DNA from: Pseudomonadota bacterium
Lineage (GTDB): Bacteria > Myxococcota_A > Polyangia > Polyangiales > Polyangiaceae
Assembly (NCBI GenBank): GCA_023411445.1
Contig: JAEYOT010000266.1
Coordinates: 1 to 6,519 of the forward strand
Direction: 5' to 3'
DNA length: 6,519 bases
The notes under the pieces: model-generated
Databases searched by the model: none
Seen by the model: only the letters and a program-made list of their open reading frames with translations
What the model was told of the DNA's origin: nothing
Translations under genes and position numbers: made by a program
Part shown: positions 1 to 5,854 of the stretch, in pieces
Layout: every line of letters starts with the position of its first letter
Position numbering within the stretch: the first letter of the stretch is position 1

Positions 1-173
1 CGCCCGACCTCCGCTAGCTTCTTCGGATCGACGTCGGAAGCGTCGACCTCGATGGTCGCGTGACACTGACGGCAGCGCACGGTGACGACGCGCCCTGCGA
101 CCTTGCGGCGCAGCAGGTCGTCGTTGAGAAGAAATCGAGCCTGACAGCTCTTGCAGACAACCGCGAAGGCCAT
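1..173 (-). CDS. Zinc-ribbon domain protein, N-terminal part (3' end outside window)
   Basis: Reading the minus strand from the ATG at 173 gives 57 codons open to the window edge. The protein begins MAFAVVCKSCQARFLL and has cysteines at residues 7, 10, 34 and 37 (CX2C, 23 residues, CX2C, second pair in VRCRQC). This is the layout of the MJ0042/zinc_ribbon_4-5 type treble-cleft finger that often opens myxobacterial proteins, where it is followed by a linker and a GYF, DUF3426 or membrane region. What follows here cannot be seen, so the function is unknown; zinc binding by the four cysteines is inferred from the family. An in-frame TGA lies about six codons upstream of this ATG, which fixes it as the likely start, although no clear Shine-Dalgarno precedes it. 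The gene is on the same strand as pgeF, 123 bases downstream, so readthrough from pgeF is possible. Confidence 0.75.
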   Translation of the reverse strand, partial: MAFAVVCKSCQARFLLNDDLLRRKVAGRVVTVRCRQCHATIEVDASDVDPKKLAEVG

Positions 174-296
174 GTTGAAAAAACAGCTTCAGCATCCGCC
201 GAAACAGGGCGAGCGGCAAGACGGCGCGACGACACATCCTCCGCGCATCGATAAGTGCGGCCCCAGCGCGGCGGGCTTACCGCCACGCCGGAATGC
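174..296. other. Intergenic gap between pgeF and the zinc-ribbon gene
   Basis: This 123-base stretch contains no convincing gene. It holds one imperfect GC hairpin near the pgeF end. A GGAGGATG string on the minus strand (235-242) leads into a frame that is not the zinc-ribbon frame. I see no good -35/-10 pair. Confidence 0.5.
266..288 (-). terminator. Imperfect GC hairpin downstream of pgeF, possible terminator
   Basis: GGCGG at 270-274 pairs with CCGCC at 280-284 around a 5-base loop. After one C/A mismatch the stem continues with three more pairs (266-268 with 286-288). On the minus strand the structure starts 8 bases after the pgeF stop codon, where a terminator would sit. It is not followed by a U-tract, so it could equally be a chance hairpin in GC-rich DNA or an RNA 3' end stabiliser. 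Confidence 0.25.
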
Positions 297-1130
297 TCAG
301 CCGGCGTCCATTGGGCGCGCTCGCGGCACGATGACGGAGAGGTGGCGCCCGCTCTGCTTGCCATCGCGACGAAACGAGAAATACAGCTCGGGCTCGGAGT
401 AGGTGCAGCCCAGCACCTGGTCGATGGAGTCTTCCTCGAGCCCGAGGGAGAGCAGCTGACGACTGACGATCAGGCGCAGATCCACGTGCGGCTTCCCGCC
501 CGTGGGCCATGATACGACGTCGCCCTCGCGCTCGGGGCAGGCCGCCACCAACAGCGCGGCGACCTCTTCCGAGACCTCGAAGGCGCGCGCCGAGATGTGC
601 GGCCCGATCGCGGCGAGCAGCGGTCCGCTGTCGCCCGTCTGCTCGCGCAAGCAGCGCACGGCAGCTGCCACCGCGCCGCTCGCCACGCCACGCCAGCCCG
701 CGTGCACCGCCATGACGGCGCCGCTACGCGGAGCCGCCAGCAGCACCGGCACACAATCGGCCGAGCGCACGCCGTAGCCGCTCTCCGGCTCGCTGCCGCC
801 GATTGCATCACCCTCGAGGGTTATCGTTTGCTCGCGCAGAACCGGCTCCCGGTAGAAGCGCGCGACCGTCCCGTGCACCTGCGATAGGTACAGGATGCGG
901 CCAGGGTCCACGCCCAAGAGCACGCCCGCCCGCCGGAGGTTCTCGTCCACGCTCGCCGGCTCGTCCCCCACGGCCGTGGAGAAGCTGAGGCTACGATACG
1001 GCCCGGCGGAGGCTCCGCCCCGCCGCGTGAAGAACGCGTGGCGGAAGCCGGCACGCAAAAGCAGGCTGCTCTGCTGGTGCCCGGGCGACCCCGGAGCGTC
1101 GGCCATCGGGTTCAAATCGCTTCCGGGCAT
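297..1130 (-). CDS. pgeF: Peptidoglycan editing factor PgeF (YfiH/laccase-domain family)
   Basis: A complete 277-residue protein of the multicopper polyphenol oxidase/laccase-domain family (YfiH, PgeF, YlmD, FAMIN/LACC1). In E. coli, PgeF keeps peptidoglycan correct by removing precursors in which MurC has added L-Ser instead of L-Ala; relatives also act on purine nucleosides. The metal-site residues are present: His86 in SQVHG, Cys126 in SADCVPVL and His143 in VHAGWRG, with the same 17-residue Cys-His spacing as E. coli YfiH. The family C-terminal block CTYSEPELYFSFRRDGKQSG with nearby HLSVI is intact, so the enzyme looks active. The domain begins near residue 22 (SLLLRAGFRHAFFTRRGG). The ATG at 1130 is chosen; the ATG at 1106 (MADAPG) is also possible and has a weak GGAAG 13 bases upstream. 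An in-frame ATG at 1301 would run antisense through the kinase start and is rejected. The gene is divergent from the kinase-PBP unit, which fits a shared cell-wall theme. Confidence 0.93.
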   Translation of the reverse strand: MPGSDLNPMADAPGSPGHQQSSLLLRAGFRHAFFTRRGGASAGPYRSLSFSTAVGDEPASVDENLRRAGVLLGVDPGRILYLSQVHGTVARFYREPVLREQTITLEGDAIGGSEPESGYGVRSADCVPVLLAAPRSGAVMAVHAGWRGVASGAVAAAVRCLREQTGDSGPLLAAIGPHISARAFEVSEEVAALLVAACPEREGDVVSWPTGGKPHVDLRLIVSRQLLSLGLEEDSIDQVLGCTYSEPELYFSFRRDGKQSGRHLSVIVPRARPMDAG

Positions 1131-1154
1131 GACTTTTGGTATGGCTGATGCCCA

Positions 1155-2222
1155 ATGCGCCCCAAAGACCCCTTCATCGGCCGCGAGCTGTTGGGCGGCC
1201 AGTTCCGGGTCCTGGAGAAGATCGGGACGGGTGGCATGGGGTCCGTCTACAAGGCGGAGCAACCGGCGATGAACCGGATGGTGGCGATCAAGATCCTCCA
1301 TCCGAAGCTAGCTGGGCGCAAGGACTTGACGTCGCGCTTCCGGCGCGAGGCTCGCGCCATGAGTCAGCTCACGCACCCGAACACGGTGAAGGTGTTCATG
1401 TACGGCGAGCTGGAGGACGACGGCTCGCTCTACATCGTCATGGAGATGCTCGAGGGGCGCAACCTGAACCAGACGGTCAGGAAGGAGGGCCCGATGCCGG
1501 TCGAGCGCGCCATCCCGATCCTGATTCAGGTCTGCGGCGCGCTGCAGGAGGCGCACGAGCTGGGCATCGTGCACCGCGACCTGAAGCCGGAGAACATCTT
1601 CCTCTCCAAGCAGGGCGGCATTTCGGACTACCCCAAGGTGCTGGACTTCGGCCTGGCCAAGGTGACCGAGCGGCAGATGCAGCCGGGCTCCGTGATCTTG
1701 ACGCAGGAGGGAATGGTCTTCGGCACTCCGGAGTTCATGTCCCCAGAGCAAGCGCAGGGCAAGACGCTCGACGCTCGCAGTGACATCTACTCGCTCGCGG
1801 TCATCCTGTACGAGGTGCTCACGGGCAAGCTGCCGTTTTCAGCCCGTACTCCCATGGAGTACATCCAAAAGCACGTCACGGATCCGATCATCCCGCTGAG
1901 CGAGCGCGTGCCGGAGCGCAAGTTTCCCAAGGGCCTGGACGAGGTCTTGGCCAAAGCGCTGCAGAAGCAGCCGGACAATCGCTACCAAACGGCGGGCGAG
2001 TTCGGCGAGGCGCTCAGGCCGTTCGGCGGCGCTGCGGCGCAGGCGCTCCCGCCGGTCGGCCCAATGACGCCGAGCCCGAGCGCCGAGCTCAAGCCAGCCC
2101 CCGTTCCCACAGCTCCGGCGAGGAGCGGACCCAGCGCGCGGCTACTCGTGATCGTGGCCGCGGCTTGTCTGCTCGCCGGGGTGCTCATCGCCGTGGTGGT
2201 GATGAAGGCGCTCTCGCCGTAG
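1155..2222 (+). CDS. Tail-anchored Hanks-type Ser/Thr protein kinase
   Basis: A 355-residue eukaryotic-like kinase that transfers phosphate from ATP to Ser/Thr on target proteins. The catalytic domain (about 17-290) is complete: glycine loop IGTGGMGSVYKA (23-34), ATP-binding Lys46 in VAIKIL, helix-C Glu65, catalytic loop HRDLKPEN (140-147, Asp142), DFG at 164-166, and GTPEFMSPEQ (190-199) closing the activation segment. It is an RD kinase, so activation-loop autophosphorylation is likely; Thr183 and Thr191 are candidates. A Pro/Ala-rich linker (about 291-328) leads to one transmembrane helix (about 330-350) ending in KALSP. The kinase is therefore cytoplasmic and membrane-anchored, without PASTA or any other extracytoplasmic sensor domain. 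An in-frame TGA at 1146 fixes the ATG at 1155; the Shine-Dalgarno is weak. It is the first gene of a unit with the PBP1A gene 7 bases downstream, so the PBP or its regulators are plausible targets (inferred from order only). Confidence 0.95.
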   Translation: MRPKDPFIGRELLGGQFRVLEKIGTGGMGSVYKAEQPAMNRMVAIKILHPKLAGRKDLTSRFRREARAMSQLTHPNTVKVFMYGELEDDGSLYIVMEMLEGRNLNQTVRKEGPMPVERAIPILIQVCGALQEAHELGIVHRDLKPENIFLSKQGGISDYPKVLDFGLAKVTERQMQPGSVILTQEGMVFGTPEFMSPEQAQGKTLDARSDIYSLAVILYEVLTGKLPFSARTPMEYIQKHVTDPIIPLSERVPERKFPKGLDEVLAKALQKQPDNRYQTAGEFGEALRPFGGAAAQALPPVGPMTPSPSAELKPAPVPTAPARSGPSARLLVIVAAACLLAGVLIAVVVMKALSP

Positions 2223-2225
2223 GTG
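2221..2225 (+). promoter_or_regulatory. Ribosome binding site of the PBP1A gene, overlapping the kinase stop
   Basis: AGGTG, whose first two bases are the last two of the kinase TAG stop, sits 4 bases before the GTG start at 2230. It matches the anti-Shine-Dalgarno and supports the GTG as start. Overlap with the upstream stop codon suggests translational coupling of kinase and PBP. Confidence 0.5.
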
Positions 2226-2229
2226 CGCC

Positions 2230-4629
2230 GTGACCCGCGCGCGCCTGCTCCAGGCTCTCAAGATCGCCGGCTGGGTGCTGCTGGCCACGCTGGTGGTCGG
2301 CGCGGCCAGCGTCTTCCTCGTCATCCGTCACTACGAGGCCAAGCTGCCGACGCTGGATAAGGTGCGGAAGGGCTACGAGCCGCCGCAGGTCACGCGCGTG
2401 CTGTCGCGCGAGGGCACGGTGCTGGCCAGCCTGTTTACGGAGCGGCGCACCGTCGTCAAGTTCAACGACATCCCGAACCACGTCAAGCTCGCGTTCTTGG
2501 CCGCGGAGGACGCAGCTTTCTACCAGCACGAGGGGCTGGACTACCTCGGTATGCTGCGCGCGCTGGCGGTCAACCTGCGCTCGGGGCGTTCACGGCAAGG
2601 CGCGAGCACGATCACGCAGCAAGTGGTGAAGAACGTGCTCTTGGTGCCGGAGCGCACCTACGAGCGGAAGATCAAAGAGACCATCTTGGCGCGGCGGCTC
2701 GAGCACGAGCTGTCCAAAGACGAGATCTTATCACTTTACTTGAATCAGATCTATCTCGGCCACGGTCGCTACGGCGTGGAGGAGGCGGCCCGCTACTACT
2801 TCGGCAAGAAGGTGCGCGAGCTCGACCTCGCCGAGGCGGCGACGCTCTCGGGCCTGGTCGCCTCGCCCGAGCGCTACTCGCCGCGGCGGGACGTGACCCT
2901 CTCCATGCAGCGCCGGCACTACGTGCTCCGCCAAATGCTCGAGAAGGGCTTCGTCACCGAGCAGGTGTTCAAAGAAGCGGAAGAGCGCCCGCTTCGTCTC
3001 GCGCCGGTGAGCGACGGTGAGTCCGAGCTGGCGCCGGAGGTGGTTGAGCACGTCAAGCGCGTGCTCGCGAAGGTAGCCGGCGAAGACGCAGCGCGCGGCG
3101 GCTTCGTGGTGGAGACCACGATCGATCCAGCGCTCCAGGCCGCGGCGCGCAAGGCGACGCGTGACGCGCTCGATCAGTACCTCACGCGCCAGAAGCTGAC
3201 GGCGCCGTACCTGCAGGAGGAGCGCAAGCTGTGGGGGCCCACGTTCGACGGCGCGCCGCGCCAGAACAAAGTCTACGTCGGCAAGGTCGCGGCTCTGGAC
3301 GACAACGCCGGCACCATCGACGTGCGGGTCGGCGTGGCGCTCGGTCGGGTCGATCTGCGCCACGAAGAGCGCTACAACCCGAAGCGCCTGCGCCCGAGCG
3401 AGTTCACGCGCGAAGGGGCGGCGCTGCGCGTCCGCGTGATCTCGCTCGCGGATTCCCCCAGCGCCAAGGCGGAGCTCAAGCTGGAGCTGGGGCCGGAGGC
3501 GGCGCTGGTCGCGATGGACCCGCGCTCGCGCGAGGTGCGCGCGCTGATCGGCGGCTACGAGGGCGTGGCGGGCGGTCTGGATCGCTCGACGCAGTCGCGG
3601 CGCCAACCTGGCTCCGCTTTCAAGCCGGTCGTGTACGGCTACGCGTTGCACTCGCGCCGGCTCACGCTCGGCAGCGTGCTCAAGCTCCACCGCACCGGTA
3701 AGGACTTGAAGAAGAAGCCGCCGCCCGGCGTGGCGCCCGACGCGACCGAGTACACGCTGCGCGTGCGCACGGCCGTGGCCATCAGCGACAACGCAGCCGC
3801 CCAGAAGGTGCTCGAGGAGGTCGGAGGCGCGAACGTGGTCCAGTTTGCCAAGGCCTTGGGCATCGAGTCACCGCTCAAGCCGACGCCTTCCCTGGCGCTG
3901 GGCGCTTACGAGGTGACCCCGCTGGAGATGACCGCGGCGATCGCGACGTTTGCCGCGGGCGGTGAGTACGCGCCGCCCGTATTGATCAAGCGCATCACGA
4001 GCGCGGACGGCAAGGAGCTGCCGCTCCCGCCGCAGCCACCGCGCCGGCAGGTGCTGCCAGCCGAGGAGGCGTACCTGGTGACGAGCGCGCTCACCAGCGT
4101 GGTCAAGGAAGGCACGGCCAAGAGCGCGAGCGGGCTCGGGCGGCCGCTGGCCGGCAAGACTGGCACCACCAACCAGGCCAAGGATGCGTGGTTCGTCGGT
4201 TACTCCACGGATCTCGTGGCAGGCGTTTGGGTCGGCTACGACGAGGCCATCCCGCTCGGCTACGGTGAGGCCGGCGCCGTCACGGCGCTACCGGTGTGGA
4301 GCGCGTTCATGAAGGTGGCCAGCTCCGGCCGGCCCGCGGTGGATTTCCCGCGACCGCCCAAGCTGATCACGGTGCGCATCGATCCCATCTCCGGCTTGCT
4401 GGCAGATCCAGCCCATGGTGAGGGCATCGAGGAGGAGTACCTCGAGGGGACGGAGCCGACCGAGATCAGTCAGCCCGCCGCGGTAGAGGCGCCAGAAGGC
4501 GCAGCCGAAGGCCTGCTCGATGGCGAGACCGCCAGCGCCAACGCCGCGGCGCCTGCTCCGGAGCCAGAGCCGGCCGAGCTGCCTCAGCTTGGTCCGGGCG
4601 CGTTGCCGGAGGCTCCGGCGCCGTTTTGA
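2230..4629 (+). CDS. mrcA: Bifunctional class A penicillin-binding protein, PBP1A type
   Basis: A 799-residue inner-membrane enzyme that polymerises lipid II into glycan strands and crosslinks their peptides in the periplasm. After a short cytoplasmic end and one transmembrane helix (about 10-33) comes a GT51 glycosyltransferase domain: EDAAFYQHEG (93-102, catalytic Glu93), RQGASTITQQ (122-131), KIKETILARRLE (147-158), and ATLSGLVASPERYSP (204-218). Residues about 340-420 form the OB-like insert typical of Gram-negative PBP1A. The transpeptidase domain is complete: SxxK at 462-465 (PGSAFKP), SDN at 519-521, KTGTT at 643-647. Both activities should be intact. A roughly 65-residue Glu/Pro/Ala-rich low-complexity tail follows residue 734. 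Length is slightly below E. coli PBP1a (850). The GTG start is supported by AGGTG four bases upstream and directly precedes the membrane helix. The gene is 7 bases after the kinase gene and probably cotranscribed. A patch of rare AT-rich codons lies at 2725-2757. The symbol follows E. coli usage; orthology at subclass level is likely, not proven. Confidence 0.95.
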   Translation: MTRARLLQALKIAGWVLLATLVVGAASVFLVIRHYEAKLPTLDKVRKGYEPPQVTRVLSREGTVLASLFTERRTVVKFNDIPNHVKLAFLAAEDAAFYQHEGLDYLGMLRALAVNLRSGRSRQGASTITQQVVKNVLLVPERTYERKIKETILARRLEHELSKDEILSLYLNQIYLGHGRYGVEEAARYYFGKKVRELDLAEAATLSGLVASPERYSPRRDVTLSMQRRHYVLRQMLEKGFVTEQVFKEAEERPLRLAPVSDGESELAPEVVEHVKRVLAKVAGEDAARGGFVVETTIDPALQAAARKATRDALDQYLTRQKLTAPYLQEERKLWGPTFDGAPRQNKVYVGKVAALDDNAGTIDVRVGVALGRVDLRHEERYNPKRLRPSEFTREGAALRVRVISLADSPSAKAELKLELGPEAALVAMDPRSREVRALIGGYEGVAGGLDRSTQSRRQPGSAFKPVVYGYALHSRRLTLGSVLKLHRTGKDLKKKPPPGVAPDATEYTLRVRTAVAISDNAAAQKVLEEVGGANVVQFAKALGIESPLKPTPSLALGAYEVTPLEMTAAIATFAAGGEYAPPVLIKRITSADGKELPLPPQPPRRQVLPAEEAYLVTSALTSVVKEGTAKSASGLGRPLAGKTGTTNQAKDAWFVGYSTDLVAGVWVGYDEAIPLGYGEAGAVTALPVWSAFMKVASSGRPAVDFPRPPKLITVRIDPISGLLADPAHGEGIEEEYLEGTEPTEISQPAAVEAPEGAAEGLLDGETASANAAAPAPEPEPAELPQLGPGALPEAPAPF
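4597..4627 (+). terminator. Possible intrinsic terminator inside the 3' end of the PBP gene
   Basis: GGCGC (4597-4601) can pair with GCGCC (4618-4622), enclosing an inner stem CGGAG/CTCCG (4607-4611 with 4613-4617). The structure is followed at once by G and TTTT (4624-4627), the last T being the first base of the TGA stop. The inner part is a near-perfect palindrome, GCCGGAG-G-CTCCGGC (4605-4619). The convergent porin gene leaves only 7 bases after the stop, so termination within the coding end would make sense. The T-tract is short, which keeps confidence low. Confidence 0.35.
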
Positions 4630-4636
4630 GGGGGGC

Positions 4637-5809
4637 TTAGAAGTTGACCTGCACCTCGAAGATGCCGTGCTGCACGGACCTCAGGTGCTCGTAGTCGAAC
4701 ACTCCGCCCGCCAACTGGAGCTCCAGGTCGTGGCCCTGGACGAAGTAGTTGGCCCCCAGCTCGTAGGCCCAGACGCGATCGCTGGCCAGCGTCGGCGTGG
4801 CCACCTCACGGCCGACGTGCGGGTCGAGGTAGCCGACGCGCGCGACCGGCTGCACCTTGCCGGCGAAGGTGTAGCCGGCTGCTGCGTAGAACCCGTGGCC
4901 CTCGAGCCGCTCGGGATCGCTATCGCCCGTGGCTCCGTCCCAGCCGTGGATGTACTCCGCCTGCAGCAGCACCTGCTGGTAGTCGAGCTTCAGGTCGGCT
5001 TCGACGCGATCCTTGGTCGCCGAAGAGTTGCGCTGATTGAGCCCGATGTAGCCCGCCACGCCGAGCGTGAGCCCCGCGAACGGGTAGGCCTCGAAGCGGA
5101 GCGCGCCGTCCTTCTGGTCGTCCCCGTCCAAGCGGTTCTGACCGGAGCCGTTGAGCAGGTCTGCTCGGTAGTAGAAGTGATCTCCCAGCTTCTTCTCGAC
5201 TTTGATGCCGATATCGCGGCGCGCGCTGTAGTGGCGCGTGATCAGCGCGAACTCCGGCAACACGAGCTTGGCGGTGCTGTTGTACGCCTCGTAGCCGAGC
5301 GGCAGCTTGAACTGACCGAACGATACGTCCGCGTAGTGTGAGATGAACGTCAAGATCACGTCTTGCAGGATCGTGACGGGCCCCGACGGCTGGGCCACGC
5401 TGACGCTGCCGGGGCTGGGATCGGCTGGATCTGTCGCGTGGACCGGCAGCCGTCGCTGGTCCAGCTCCAGCGCGCGTGAGGGATCGATCATCACGTTGTA
5501 GGCGAACAGCTGGGGCACGATTTCGCCTTTGACGCGCAGCTCGGCGCGCCTCAGACGAAAGCCGGCTGTGAGATCCTGCTCGCCGTCCACCTCCGTCGTC
5601 TGGCCGTAAGCCCAGAACTGCAGCTGCGCGGCTGGTTGGAAGAACCCGACTTGCCCCACAACCAGCCGAGCGGGTGGACTCGCCGCGAGCGGAGCGGAGT
5701 CTGCCTCCGCTGGCGCGGGCTGTGCGGTCGTCGCGGGCTCCACAGCGGGCTGTGCCCGAGCTTGGGCGGTGAGCAGAGCAAGGGCGCAAATGGACGCATG
5801 AAGACGCAT
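4637..5809 (-). CDS. Phosphate-selective-porin-like outer-membrane protein (OprO/OprP family)
   Basis: A 390-residue secreted beta-barrel. Residues 1-19 form a Sec signal peptide (MRLHASICALALLTAQARA) with likely cleavage after ARA. A disordered Ala/Pro-rich stretch (about 20-48) precedes the barrel. Family-like segments are FRLRRAELRVKGEI (84-97), followed by aromatic strand residues; FGQFKLPLGYEAYNST (164-179); and RRDIGIKVEKKLGD from about 197. Alternating hydrophobic strands continue to a C-terminal Phe (IFEVQVNF), the signal recognised by the Bam assembly machinery. The family is named for phosphate/polyphosphate channels of Pseudomonas, but many members have other or unknown substrates, so phosphate specificity is not claimed. 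The ATG at 5809 is supported by the signal peptide; a weak GAGAG lies upstream. A 10-bp tandem repeat spans the start codon and a 17-bp palindrome lies 24 bases upstream. The gene converges on the PBP gene with 7 bases between stop codons and probably shares a transcript with the HEAT-repeat gene 45 bases upstream. Confidence 0.85.
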   Translation of the reverse strand: MRLHASICALALLTAQARAQPAVEPATTAQPAPAEADSAPLAASPPARLVVGQVGFFQPAAQLQFWAYGQTTEVDGEQDLTAGFRLRRAELRVKGEIVPQLFAYNVMIDPSRALELDQRRLPVHATDPADPSPGSVSVAQPSGPVTILQDVILTFISHYADVSFGQFKLPLGYEAYNSTAKLVLPEFALITRHYSARRDIGIKVEKKLGDHFYYRADLLNGSGQNRLDGDDQKDGALRFEAYPFAGLTLGVAGYIGLNQRNSSATKDRVEADLKLDYQQVLLQAEYIHGWDGATGDSDPERLEGHGFYAAAGYTFAGKVQPVARVGYLDPHVGREVATPTLASDRVWAYELGANYFVQGHDLELQLAGGVFDYEHLRSVQHGIFEVQVNF

Positions 5810-5812
5810 GAA
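5793..5812. repeat. Perfect 10-bp tandem direct repeat across the porin start codon
   Basis: The unit GACGCATGAA (plus strand) occurs twice without a gap, at 5793-5802 and 5803-5812. On the minus strand each unit holds an ATG. The upstream one (5809) is in frame with the porin signal peptide; the downstream one (5799) is in another frame giving an 82-codon reading frame of no recognisable product. Since 10 is not a multiple of 3, a change in copy number would alter the frame of the first ATG relative to the porin. Confidence 0.7.
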
Positions 5813-5832
5813 TGGCTGCTCTCGTGGTTATG

Positions 5833-5849
5833 CGCTGAGTGACTCAGCG
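5833..5849. promoter_or_regulatory. 17-bp palindrome between the HEAT-repeat and porin genes
   Basis: CGCTGAGT-G-ACTCAGCG has perfect 8-base arms around a single central base. It starts 5 bases after the HEAT-gene stop and ends 24 bases before the porin ATG, reading along the minus strand. It could be an operator for a dimeric regulator of the porin. As RNA it could fold into a 7-bp stem with a TGA/TCA triloop, but no U-tract follows, so a simple intrinsic terminator is less likely. Confidence 0.45.
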
Positions 5850-5854
5850 TGAGA

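Noticed and set aside
235..242. GGAGGATG on the minus strand as ribosome site and start
   Set aside because: The ATG directly abuts the GGAGG with no spacing, and its frame gives an Arg-rich product that does not match the zinc-ribbon frame.
1131..1301. Extension of pgeF upstream to an ATG at 1301
   Set aside because: The added 57 residues are antisense to the kinase N-terminus and glycine loop and show no relation to the PgeF family, whose domain begins after residue 20 of the shorter form.
1136..1783. 215-codon plus-strand reading frame overlapping the kinase
   Set aside because: It is a frame shadow of the kinase gene: Gly/Arg/Ala-rich sequence without domain features, while the kinase frame has every catalytic motif.
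2731..3690. 319-codon minus-strand reading frame inside the PBP gene
   Set aside because: It is antisense to the GT51, OB and transpeptidase regions, rich in Arg/Ala/His, with no recognisable motif; such long shadows are usual in GC-rich DNA.
4520..5341. 273-codon plus-strand reading frame crossing the PBP end and the porin
   Set aside because: It crosses the boundary of two well-supported genes in another frame, and its Leu/Val/Arg-rich sequence mirrors the porin antisense strand.
4920..5789. 289-codon minus-strand reading frame inside the porin gene
   Set aside because: Same strand but shifted frame; Arg/Gly/Ala-rich without strand pattern or signal peptide, whereas the porin frame has both.
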